Positions 1 to 5,316 of a DNA stretch of 5,316 nt are shown piece by piece. The stretch's first letter is position 1; each line of letters starts with the position of its first letter. Origin of the DNA: an uncultured Longilinea sp. Its GTDB lineage: Bacteria > Chloroflexota > Anaerolineae > Anaerolineales > Anaerolineaceae. The notes below the pieces were generated by a model. That model was given only the letters and a program-made list of their open reading frames with translations, was not told the origin of the DNA and searched no databases. Where the stretch lies: positions 1-5,316 of the forward strand of contig CALMIB010000318.1 in the NCBI GenBank assembly GCA_937863945.1, in the 5' to 3' direction. A program made the position numbers and the translations under genes.

Positions 1-1468
1 GGTCCAACACTTCCAGCAAAGCCGCCGCCGGGTCGCCCCGGAAATCAGCGCCAAGCTTGTCCACTTCATCCAGCATAAACAACGGATTCAACGAGCCAGC
101 CCGTTTCATTGTTTGCAAAATCCGGCCAGGTAGCGCACCGATGTAAGTGCGCCGGTGCCCGCGAATTTCAGCCTCGTCACGCACACCGCCCAACGAAAGG
201 CGCACGAACTTGCGTCCCAGGGCCTCGGCGATCGATCGTCCCAGCGAGGTCTTACCCGTTCCGGGTGGGCCGACAAAGCAGAGGATGGGCTGGCGCAGGC
301 GCTTTGGCTTCAGGCTGCGCACCGCAATGTATTCCAGGATGCGGTCTTTGGCCTTGCTTAAGCCGTAATGATATTGTTCCAACACTTTGGCCGCATTGAG
401 CACATCCAGGTTATCTTCAGTCTCAAATGTCCAGGGCAGATCCAGGATCCAATCCAGGTAGGTGCGAATCATGCCCACTTCTGGCGCCATGGCCGGCATC
501 TGCATCAGCCGTTCGACTTCCTTCAAGGCCTGCGCCCGCACCTCGTCCGGCAGTTGGGTCTCCTGGATCTTCGTGCGCAGGTCGCTCAACTCTCTCGTCC
601 AAATGTCTGCTTCACCCAGCTCGGTCTGGATGGCTTTCATTTGTTCGCGCAGGTAAAACTCACGCTGCGTATGGTCCACTTCGCTCTGCACGCGGGTTTG
701 AATTTCGTCCTCCAACTGGAGGACGTCCAATTCCTGTGCCAGCAGCCAGTTGGTCCGCTTCAGGCGTTCCACCGGGTCCAACGTCATCAGCAAATTCTGA
801 CGCTCTTTGAAAGGCAGCGACAGAGCGGTGTCAACCATGTCCGCCAACCACCCTGGCTCCTGGATATTCAGAGAGTACAGGTGAGCCTCATCCGGCAGGC
901 TGCGGTCCAGTTGCACGCACCGTTCGAATAAATCGCGCGCTGTGCGCATGAGCGCTTCGATCTGCCGATTGACGGTGGTCGATTCTTCGATGATGCGGAC
1001 GCGCACGCGGTAAAAGGGATCGGTCTGGGTGAATTCAAGCACCTCCACACGCCGACGCCCCTGGATCAAAGCCGAGTTGTTCCCGTCCGGCATGTTCAAC
1101 AACCGGCCAACCGCGATTTCAACGCCGATGGGAAGCAAATCATCGGGTTCGGGCTCATCCACCTCTGGATCACGCTGAACCAGCGCGACCATGGTTTCGA
1201 AGTTGAATTGCGCCTCCTGGATCGCCAGCAAATTCGATCCAGGAACCACAAAAATCGGCGAGACCATGTGTGGAAAGATGACGATATCCCGCAGCACGAT
1301 CGCCGAAAGTTCGACGACCCCATTTTCATCCGGTATCGCATCCGGAACTTGATACAATTCTTCCGTCCGCTGGTGCAGCGCTGAAGAAAACTCCTCACCG
1401 TCGGCGGATCGAGCCCAGTTGTCTGCTTTCATCGAATTCCAATCTTTGTTCTGTTTTGTATCTTTCAT
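1..1468 (-). CDS. lon: ATP-dependent protease La (LonA), N-terminal 489 residues; C-terminus cut by window edge
   Basis: Cytoplasmic AAA+ serine protease that unfolds and degrades damaged and some regulatory proteins. The reading frame is open from 1468 to the left edge with no internal stop. In order: a polar N-terminal extension of about 50 residues; the LON substrate-binding domain (about 52-250, starting VVELSAIVLRDIVIFPHMV); the helical segment with QREFYLREQMKAIQTELGE (268-286); and the AAA+ module after the HYGLSKAKDRILEY linker (367-380). Walker A is GPPGTGKT (400-407, Lys406) and Walker B is LFMLDE (463-468), followed by DKLGADFRGDPAAALLEVLD. The rest of the ATPase and the Ser-Lys protease domain lie beyond position 1; LonA is usually about 780-830 residues. 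The ATG at 1468 is chosen for GGAGAGGG just upstream. Met13 (1432) is a weaker alternative with no good ribosome site. The gene sits 39 nt after folC on the same strand, so co-transcription is likely. No CIRCE-type heat-shock operator is visible. Confidence 0.97.
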   Translation of the reverse strand, partial: MKDTKQNKDWNSMKADNWARSADGEEFSSALHQRTEELYQVPDAIPDENGVVELSAIVLRDIVIFPHMVSPIFVVPGSNLLAIQEAQFNFETMVALVQRDPEVDEPEPDDLLPIGVEIAVGRLLNMPDGNNSALIQGRRRVEVLEFTQTDPFYRVRVRIIEESTTVNRQIEALMRTARDLFERCVQLDRSLPDEAHLYSLNIQEPGWLADMVDTALSLPFKERQNLLMTLDPVERLKRTNWLLAQELDVLQLEDEIQTRVQSEVDHTQREFYLREQMKAIQTELGEADIWTRELSDLRTKIQETQLPDEVRAQALKEVERLMQMPAMAPEVGMIRTYLDWILDLPWTFETEDNLDVLNAAKVLEQYHYGLSKAKDRILEYIAVRSLKPKRLRQPILCFVGPPGTGKTSLGRSIAEALGRKFVRLSLGGVRDEAEIRGHRRTYIGALPGRILQTMKRAGSLNPLFMLDEVDKLGADFRGDPAAALLEVLD

Positions 1469-1470
1469 AT

Positions 1471-1478
1471 CCCTCTCC
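1471..1478 (-). promoter_or_regulatory. Shine-Dalgarno of lon
   Basis: Minus strand reads GGAGAGGG, with its GGAG core 6 nt before the ATG at 1468. It decides the start in favour of 1468 over the in-frame ATG at 1432, which is preceded only by AT-rich sequence. Confidence 0.75.
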
Positions 1479-1507
1479 GATGAAAGAAGCTTAACGGATG
1501 AAGATTC

Positions 1508-2845
1508 TCAGGATTTCTCCTGCAATTCCTGCCAGGCCAATTTGGCCGCGGCTACCACGAACAGGCTGCCCGTCACCAGCACCACGCCATCTGGCTGTGC
1601 TTGTTCCAGGCCTGCCCGAAACGCTTCCTCCAGCGGCACGATTGCCCGGGCGGGAACCCCGTAAGACATTGCCATTTCTACCAGTTTACCAGCTTCCAGC
1701 GCTCTCGGGTGAATGGATTGGGTGGCAATCAGCAAATCCGCGTCCGGCAGCAGTTCATCCAGCATGCCGTTGATATCCTTGTCTTCCGATACGCCCATCA
1801 AGAGGACCATCCTGCGGCCCGGGAAGTAGGTGCGCAGGGTTTCCATCAGCCGTTTGGCTGAATCGCGGTTATGCGCCGAGTCCAGGATGACCGGTGGAAC
1901 TTCCTGGAGAATCTCAAACCTTCCTATCCATTCCACCGAGGCAAATCCCTGTTGGATGGCTTCGTCAGCAATCGAGTACCCTTCACGCCGCGCGGCCAGC
2001 AGCGCCGCGTAGGCGGTGGCGGCATTTTCCACCTGGTGCAGCCCCAGCAGAGGAATTTTCAGCTCCAGGTCACCCGAATCGTTCAGATCAGCGGAAACCC
2101 AAAAGGTCTGGCCATGCAGGTGATGCTCTCCGGCGGAATAGGTAACATCCATGCCAACCCGAGTAAGCGGTGAGTTGCGCTCTTGCGCGATGTGAATCAA
2201 CGTCTGCCGGGCCTCATCCGTTTGCGGGGCAATCACCACCGGTCGGCCGGGTTTGATGATGCCGCCCTTCTCACCGGCAATTGCCGCCAGGGTGTTTCCC
2301 AGGACCGCGGTGTGATCATACGAAATCGAGGTGATCACCGATACCAGCGGCGTGACGATATTGGTCGCATCCAGCCGACCACCCAGGCCCACCTCCATCA
2401 CTGCTAAATCCACCTGTTGCATGGCGAAGTATTCGAAGGCGATGGCCGTGGTCAACTCAAATGTGGTCAATTCAGGAATGGCGGCGATGTGTTGTTTGAG
2501 TTGTTCCACAATCTCAACGAGCGATTCCTTCGCGATTTCCCTCCGGTTGACCTGGATGCGCTCTGTAAAATCAATCAGGTGCGGCGAGGTATAAAAACCC
2601 ACCCGGTACCCGGCCGCCTGCAGCGCGCTGGCGATCAACGCAGAGGTGGAACCCTTGCCTTTGGTTCCGGCCACATGGATCACCGGATATTGATCCTGCG
2701 GATTTCCCAACCGCTGCATCAATGCGCGCATGCGTTCAAGATTGAATTTTTCGGGCAGATTGCGCAAATTACGGGTCAGGCTGTAATCCACAAAGCTGTA
2801 AAGATAATCAAGGGTTTTTTGGTAATCAGTGTCCAGGTCGGCCAT
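1508..2845 (-). CDS. folC: Folylpolyglutamate synthase / dihydrofolate synthase
   Basis: Mur-ligase-family enzyme that adds glutamate to reduced folates using ATP and, in bifunctional forms, makes dihydrofolate from dihydropteroate. It is cytoplasmic. The 445 residues match the family's usual 420-450. The N-terminal ATPase domain has the P-loop AGTKGKGSTS (59-68), then YTSPHL (85-90) and the second FolC signature VMEVGLGGRLDATNIV (149-164). His178 in SYDHTAVLG is a likely Mg ligand. Lys193 in GEKGGIIKPG lies where the family has its carbamylated lysine. The domain linker carries WIGRFE (306-311). The C-terminal domain has DSAHN (322-326, the usual DxAHN) and ends in VTGSLFVV. All key residues look present, so the enzyme should be active. 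Whether it is mono- or bifunctional cannot be read from sequence alone. The ATG at 2845 has AGGA 6 nt upstream. It is first in a likely folC-lon transcript and diverges from the DUF503 gene. Confidence 0.97.
   Translation of the reverse strand: MADLDTDYQKTLDYLYSFVDYSLTRNLRNLPEKFNLERMRALMQRLGNPQDQYPVIHVAGTKGKGSTSALIASALQAAGYRVGFYTSPHLIDFTERIQVNRREIAKESLVEIVEQLKQHIAAIPELTTFELTTAIAFEYFAMQQVDLAVMEVGLGGRLDATNIVTPLVSVITSISYDHTAVLGNTLAAIAGEKGGIIKPGRPVVIAPQTDEARQTLIHIAQERNSPLTRVGMDVTYSAGEHHLHGQTFWVSADLNDSGDLELKIPLLGLHQVENAATAYAALLAARREGYSIADEAIQQGFASVEWIGRFEILQEVPPVILDSAHNRDSAKRLMETLRTYFPGRRMVLLMGVSEDKDINGMLDELLPDADLLIATQSIHPRALEAGKLVEMAMSYGVPARAIVPLEEAFRAGLEQAQPDGVVLVTGSLFVVAAAKLAWQELQEKS
1509..1522 (-). 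other. Small GAAA-loop hairpin over the folC stop codon
   Basis: On the minus strand CAGGA-GAAA-TCCTG forms a perfect 5-bp stem closed by a GNRA-type GAAA loop and runs into the folC TGA stop. It has no U-tract, so it does not look like an intrinsic terminator and should not separate folC from lon. It may be chance, since the stem encodes the last FolC codons. Confidence 0.35.
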
Positions 2846-2851
2846 GTAGAA

Positions 2852-2879
2852 TCCTGTAAAATAATTCCTGTAAAATAAT
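2852..2879 (-). repeat. Perfect 14-bp tandem duplication in the folC leader, includes its Shine-Dalgarno
   Basis: Two identical head-to-tail copies of TCCTGTAAAATAAT (plus strand) lie at 2852-2865 and 2866-2879. On the minus strand each copy reads ATTATTTTACAGGA, so the AGGA ribosome-binding core is duplicated. The proximal AGGA (2855-2852) is 6 nt from the folC ATG; the distal one is 20 nt away. The segment is much more AT-rich than its surroundings and would lie in the folC 5' leader. Confidence 0.9.
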
Positions 2880-2888
2880 TAATGAAGG

Positions 2889-2917
2889 ATTGTACTAAAC
2901 CGTCATCCATTCCGCAA
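2889..2917 (-). promoter_or_regulatory. Putative sigma-70-type promoter for folC-lon
   Basis: On the minus strand, TTGCGG (-35, plus 2912-2917) is separated by exactly 17 nt from TACAAT (-10, plus 2889-2894), a 5 of 6 match to TATAAT. The predicted start near 2882 would give a leader of about 36 nt carrying the tandem duplication. The -35 is only a half match, and the call rests on spacing and position. Confidence 0.5.
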
Positions 2918-2941
2918 GTGTTCGCCGCTGCTCGCCTTGCG
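2913..2941. repeat. Inverted repeat CGCAAG-N17-CTTGCG over the folC -35 region
   Basis: Perfect 6-bp arms CGCAAG (2913-2918) and CTTGCG (2936-2941) flank 17 nt. The arm centres are about 23 bp apart, near two helical turns, and the left arm overlaps the proposed folC -35. It could be an operator for a dimeric regulator in this divergent spacer, or chance; no known motif is recognised. Confidence 0.3.
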
Positions 2942-2965
2942 ACCGAAGCCCAGGGTCTTTCCGGA

Positions 2966-2994
2966 TTGACGTTGCCCCTGGATTCAAGTACATT
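2966..2994 (+). promoter_or_regulatory. Putative promoter for the DUF503-SDR genes
   Basis: TTGACG (2966-2971, 5 of 6 to the -35 consensus) is followed after 17 nt by TACATT (2989-2994, 4 of 6 to the -10). Transcription would begin at about 3000-3002, only about 4-6 nt before the ATG at 3006. An alternative -10, TAAATA (2994-2999), would place the start almost on the ATG. Confidence 0.5.
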
Positions 2995-3005
2995 AAATAC
3001 AGTCC

Positions 3006-3290
3006 ATGGTGATAGACTTGCTCACGCTGGTCATTGAAATTCCAGGCTGTTCCTCTTTGAAAGAGAAGCGCGGCCATCTGAAGCCTTTTCTGGCACACCT
3101 GCACCATGAATTCAAACTGTCCGCAGCCGAAGTGGACCACCAGGATATCTGGAACCAGACGGTAATTGCCTGTGTGATCGTTTCCAACGACGGTCAACAC
3201 AACCAGCGCGTTCTGCAACAGGCGATCCAAAGCGTGGAGATCCACTTCCCTGATCTGATCATTCAACAACACCGGATTGAACGTGTTTAA
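3006..3290 (+). CDS. DUF503 family protein (YlxP-like)
   Basis: Small cytoplasmic protein of 94 residues, the usual size of the family. It matches the Bacillus YlxP pattern: a hydrophobic first strand (MVIDLLTLVIEI), the hallmark SLKEKR (17-22), a following helix, then VDHQDIWNQTVIACVIVSND (43-62), where the family has a conserved D-x-W, and a C-terminal helix beginning near NQRVLQQAI. No biochemical function is established to my knowledge. In Bacillus the family sits between infB and rbfA, but here neither neighbour is present. The start is well bounded: an in-frame TAA at 2994-2996 lies just upstream and ATG 3006 is the first start codon after it (GTG 3009 is next). No Shine-Dalgarno precedes it. 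The stop codon overlaps the ribosome site of the following SDR, so the two are one transcription unit. Confidence 0.9.
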   Translation: MVIDLLTLVIEIPGCSSLKEKRGHLKPFLAHLHHEFKLSAAEVDHQDIWNQTVIACVIVSNDGQHNQRVLQQAIQSVEIHFPDLIIQQHRIERV

Positions 3291-3295
3291 GGAGG
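3289..3295 (+). promoter_or_regulatory. Strong Shine-Dalgarno of the SDR gene, overlapping the DUF503 stop
   Basis: AAGGAGG starts inside the TAA stop of the DUF503 gene and lies 5 nt before ATG 3301. It rules out the earlier in-frame ATG at 3277, which would add eight residues and place the site inside the coding region, and it suggests translational coupling. Confidence 0.85.
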
Positions 3296-3300
3296 AATCA

Positions 3301-4092
3301 ATGGACCTGCACCTCGATGGAAAAATTGCTCTCGTAACCGGCGCCAGCCAGGGTCTGGGATATGCGCTGGCTTTAGCGCTATCTCGCGAAGGCGCTCGGG
3401 TGGCCATCAATAGCCGCAACCTGGAAAAACTTCAAAAAGCTGCTCGCGCGATCCACTCGGAAACCGGCCAGGAGGTCATCGCCCTGGCAGCGGATGTCAC
3501 CGAACCGGCCGCGGCCGATTCTTTGGTGACCGAAGTGGTCAATGCTTTTGGTGGTATCGACCTGTTGGTCGCCAATGCCGGCGGTCCTCCGTCCGGTCCC
3601 TTTGAAACCTTCAGCGATGAAGACTGGGAAAGCGCCGTGAACCTATCCTTCCTCAGCCAGGTCCGCTTGATCCGGGCTGCGTTGCCGCATTTACGCCGCT
3701 CGCCGGCTGCTTCCGTTCTCACGGTCACCTCGCTTTCGGTCAAACAACCAATTGCCAACCTGGTGCTTTCCAACAGCGTTCGACTGGCGACCATCGGGTT
3801 GACCAAATCATTGGCATTGGAACTGGGCCACCAGGGAATCCGCTTCAATTCGATCCTCCCTGGTTGGACGGAAACCGACCGCATTATCCACCTGATGGAA
3901 CACCGTTCAAAAACCAGTGGGTTAAGCATCGAAGAAGAAAAACAAAGACAGGCTAAAGAGAGCCCGCTTGGCCGCATGGCAACCCCAGAAGAGTTCGCCA
4001 ACGTCGGCGCGTTCCTGCTTTCTCCTGCCGCTTCCTACATGACGGGTGTCATGTTGAGCGTCGATGGCGGCATGTACAAAGGCACGTTCTAG
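3301..4092 (+). CDS. Short-chain dehydrogenase/reductase, BKR-like, with Ser/Arg replacing catalytic Tyr/Lys
   Basis: Rossmann-fold protein of 263 residues, normal for a classical SDR. The cofactor motif TGASQGLG (13-20) is intact. INSR at 36-39, with Arg39 after the second strand, is compatible with NADP(H). DVT (65-67) and NAGG (92-95) are present, as is the tetrad Asn114 in AVNLSF. Ser144 occupies the catalytic serine position. The YxxxK motif expected 13 residues later reads SNSVR: Ser157 and Arg161 replace Tyr and Lys. GLTKSLALELGHQGIRFNSILPGWTETD (166-193) and the terminal VDGG follow normally. From memory, the BKR-like SDR subgroup (cd05344) lacks the standard tetrad and has a similar 'VKQPI..L.LSN' stretch, so this is probably a subfamily trait rather than decay. 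A 3-oxoacyl-ACP reductase label would be unsafe; substrate is unknown. The gene is coupled to the DUF503 gene, with a 10-nt gap. Confidence 0.93.
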   Translation: MDLHLDGKIALVTGASQGLGYALALALSREGARVAINSRNLEKLQKAARAIHSETGQEVIALAADVTEPAAADSLVTEVVNAFGGIDLLVANAGGPPSGPFETFSDEDWESAVNLSFLSQVRLIRAALPHLRRSPAASVLTVTSLSVKQPIANLVLSNSVRLATIGLTKSLALELGHQGIRFNSILPGWTETDRIIHLMEHRSKTSGLSIEEEKQRQAKESPLGRMATPEEFANVGAFLLSPAASYMTGVMLSVDGGMYKGTF

Positions 4093-4096
4093 CCTT

Positions 4097-4113
4097 CCGG
4101 TCTGCCAGAACGG
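4097..4113 (+). terminator. Weak hairpin after the SDR gene, doubtful terminator
   Basis: CCG-G-TCT-GCC-AGA-A-CGG can fold into two 3-bp stems around a G-A mismatch with a 3-nt loop, followed by TTAATTT rather than a clean T-run. Too weak to claim an efficient terminator; read-through into the radical SAM gene is plausible. Confidence 0.2.
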
Positions 4114-4130
4114 TTAATTTACGGTAAAAT
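4102..4130 (+). promoter_or_regulatory. Possible promoter for the radical SAM gene
   Basis: CTGCCA (4102-4107, 4 of 6 to TTGACA) is followed after 17 nt by TAAAAT (4125-4130, 5 of 6 to TATAAT). A second TAAAAT at 4140-4145 pairs with TTTACG (4118-4123) at 16-nt spacing. Either would give a leader ending in the AAGGAG ribosome site. The AT-rich composition alone could produce these matches. Confidence 0.35.
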
Positions 4131-4151
4131 CAATCCGATTAAAATATTGGT

Positions 4152-4157
4152 AAGGAG
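4152..4157 (+). promoter_or_regulatory. Shine-Dalgarno fixing the TTG start of the radical SAM gene
   Basis: AAGGAG lies 6 nt before TTG 4164. An in-frame TAA at 4140-4142 is just upstream and the next in-frame ATG is at residue 85, inside the conserved domain, so TTG is the only sensible start. Confidence 0.85.
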
Positions 4158-4163
4158 TTCGTA

Positions 4164-5316
4164 TTGCTTAATTCACATGAGATTGCTCTCCGGCTGGAAC
4201 GGATCCTGCCTCAGGTCCAAAAGCCGGGGCGCTATGTCGGCGGAGAATACAATCAAATTTCCAAGGACTGGCAGGCCGTGGCGACCCGCGTAGCCCTGGC
4301 ATTTCCGGACATCTATGACATCGGGCTGCCCAACCTGGGCCTGGCGATTTTCTACGAGCAATTGAACGCCCGCCCGGATGTGTTGGCGGAACGGGTCTAT
4401 TGCCCCTGGATTGATATGGAAGCGCACATGCGCGCGGAGCAAATCCCGCTGTTCTCCCTGGAAAGCCAGCGTCCGATCCTCGACTTCGACATACTGGCTT
4501 TCACGCTGCCGTATGAGACGTTGTTCACCAACGCGCTCAACCTGCTCGATCTGGCCGGCATCCCGCTGAAATCAAGCCAACGCGCCGCCCATCACCCGCT
4601 GGTGATCGCCGGCGGACACGCCTGCTACAACCCCGAACCGATGGCCGATTTTATCGATGCGTTTGTAATTGGCGAGGGCGAAGAGGTCATCGAGGAAATT
4701 GTCAACACTTATCAGGCCTGGAAACGAACCGGGCAGGACCGCCGGGCATTGTTGCTGGCGCTGGCTGCCATTCCGGGCGTTTACGTTCCAATGTTTTATC
4801 GGCCGGTTTTTCAAGCGGATGGAACCCTGGAGAGGATGGAAACGCTCGACCCGGCTGTCCCGGTCAACATCACCAAACGCATGCTGGCCAGGCTCCCACC
4901 TGCGCCTTCGCATTTCCTGGTCCCGAACATTGAGGTTGTCCACAACCGCATTTCGGTAGAAATCATGCGCGGTTGCACGCGCGGCTGCCGCTTTTGCCAT
5001 GCCGGCATGATCAACCGGCCTGTGCGGGAACGCTCGATCGAAGAGATCGTCGAAACCCTGCAAACTGCCCTGGATTCGACCGGTTTTGAGGAAATTGCTC
5101 TGCTCTCGCTCTCCTCATCAGACTACACCCGCATCACCGACCTGGTGGACGCGGTCACCACTCGTTTCGCCGGAAAAAACCTGGTCGTTTCGCTGCCCTC
5201 GCTGCGAATCGAATCCTTCTCGGTGGATTTGATGGAAAAACTCAAGGGCTCGCGACAGGGCGGCTTTACCCTGGCCCCCGAAGCGGCCACCGAGCGCATG
5301 CGCACCATCATCAACA
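4164..5316 (+). CDS. TIGR03960-type radical SAM protein with N-terminal B12-binding-like domain; C-terminus cut by window edge
   Basis: 384 residues are visible with an open frame to the right edge. After KPGRYVGGEYN (20-30) comes the B12-binding-like region: RVALAFPDIYDIGLPNLGLAIFY (42-64), LAERVYCPWIDMEAHMR (74-90), PLFSLESQRPILDFDILAFTL (95-115) and LVIAGGHACYNPEP (146-159), then FVIGEGEEV (167-175). The radical SAM core follows. MRGCTRGCRFCHAG (268-281) carries the 4Fe-4S ligands Cys271, Cys275 and Cys278 as CxxxCxxC; then come RPVRERS (285-291), LLSLSSSDY (313-321), SLPSLRIESFS (343-353) and FTLAPEA (368-374). These blocks match my memory of family TIGR03960, whose substrate is unknown to me. 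The N-terminal fold need not bind cobalamin: no canonical DxHxxG is visible. In Firmicutes this family often precedes a DUF2344 (TIGR03936) gene and rng/rplU/rpmA, or is fused to DUF2344; the downstream side is not in this window. Translation starts at TTG behind a good Shine-Dalgarno. Confidence 0.93.
   Translation, partial: MLNSHEIALRLERILPQVQKPGRYVGGEYNQISKDWQAVATRVALAFPDIYDIGLPNLGLAIFYEQLNARPDVLAERVYCPWIDMEAHMRAEQIPLFSLESQRPILDFDILAFTLPYETLFTNALNLLDLAGIPLKSSQRAAHHPLVIAGGHACYNPEPMADFIDAFVIGEGEEVIEEIVNTYQAWKRTGQDRRALLLALAAIPGVYVPMFYRPVFQADGTLERMETLDPAVPVNITKRMLARLPPAPSHFLVPNIEVVHNRISVEIMRGCTRGCRFCHAGMINRPVRERSIEEIVETLQTALDSTGFEEIALLSLSSSDYTRITDLVDAVTTRFAGKNLVVSLPSLRIESFSVDLMEKLKGSRQGGFTLAPEAATERMRTIIN

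Noticed and set aside
228..240. CGATCGATCG palindromic run
   Set aside because: It lies in lon and encodes the conserved GRSIAEALG stretch after Walker A; no sign of a separate function.
434..465. Cluster of ATCCAGG-like short repeats
   Set aside because: It lies in the lon coding sequence and is explained by codons for the conserved TYLDWILDLPW segment.
368..931. 187-codon plus-strand open frame
   Set aside because: It runs antisense to the continuous, well-conserved Lon N-terminal coding frame and resembles no family; a shadow.
2846..2876. Plus-strand promoter using TAAAAT in the tandem repeat
   Set aside because: No acceptable -35 lies about 17 nt upstream, and the position is far from the DUF503 start, where a better promoter exists.
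2417..2878. 153-codon plus-strand open frame reaching into the intergenic spacer
   Set aside because: It is antisense to the conserved P-loop half of FolC, has low-complexity composition and no recognisable domain.
2895..3419. 174-codon minus-strand open frame across the spacer and DUF503 gene
   Set aside because: It is antisense to the DUF503 gene and the SDR cofactor motif, both of which match known families.
3432..4001. 189-codon minus-strand open frame inside the SDR gene
   Set aside because: Shadow of the SDR; the opposite frame carries all the conserved motifs.
4572..5063. 163-codon minus-strand open frame
   Set aside because: Antisense to the radical SAM protein, including the region that encodes its CxxxCxxC motif.

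Overview
The window is an ordinary, gene-dense piece of a moderately GC-rich bacterial chromosome. There are five protein-coding genes and no RNA genes, mobile elements, CRISPR or phage sequence that I can see. The style of the proteins (a FolC with an 'FNLERMRALMQRLGNPQ' N-terminus, a LonA protease, a DUF503 protein and a TIGR03960-type radical SAM protein) suggests Chloroflexota, most likely Anaerolineae. That assignment is inference from remembered sequence style, not a search.

Layout: two genes lie on the minus strand and three on the plus strand, diverging from a 160-bp spacer at 2846-3005. Minus strand: folC (1508-2845, folylpolyglutamate/dihydrofolate synthase) is followed after 39 nt by lon (1468 down to 1, cut by the left edge just after the Walker B motif of its ATPase domain). 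The two probably form one transcript from a promoter at about 2889-2917. Plus strand: a DUF503/YlxP-like small protein (3006-3290), an atypical short-chain dehydrogenase (SDR, 3301-4092), then after 71 nt a large radical SAM protein (4164 to beyond 5316, TTG start, cut by the right edge).

How the genes relate: the DUF503 gene and the SDR are tightly coupled, because the SDR Shine-Dalgarno overlaps the DUF503 stop codon. The radical SAM gene may be read through from them or have its own promoter in the 71-nt gap. Lon is a quality-control protease and FolC serves one-carbon metabolism; I see no functional link beyond shared transcription. The DUF503 and radical SAM families are conserved but have no firmly established function that I know of.

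I did not find a convincing undescribed system. The points most worth a second look are: the SDR in which the catalytic Tyr and Lys are Ser157 and Arg161; the DUF503 gene with a good promoter but essentially no leader or Shine-Dalgarno; a perfect 14-bp tandem duplication covering the folC ribosome-binding region; and an inverted repeat over the -35 of the folC promoter.
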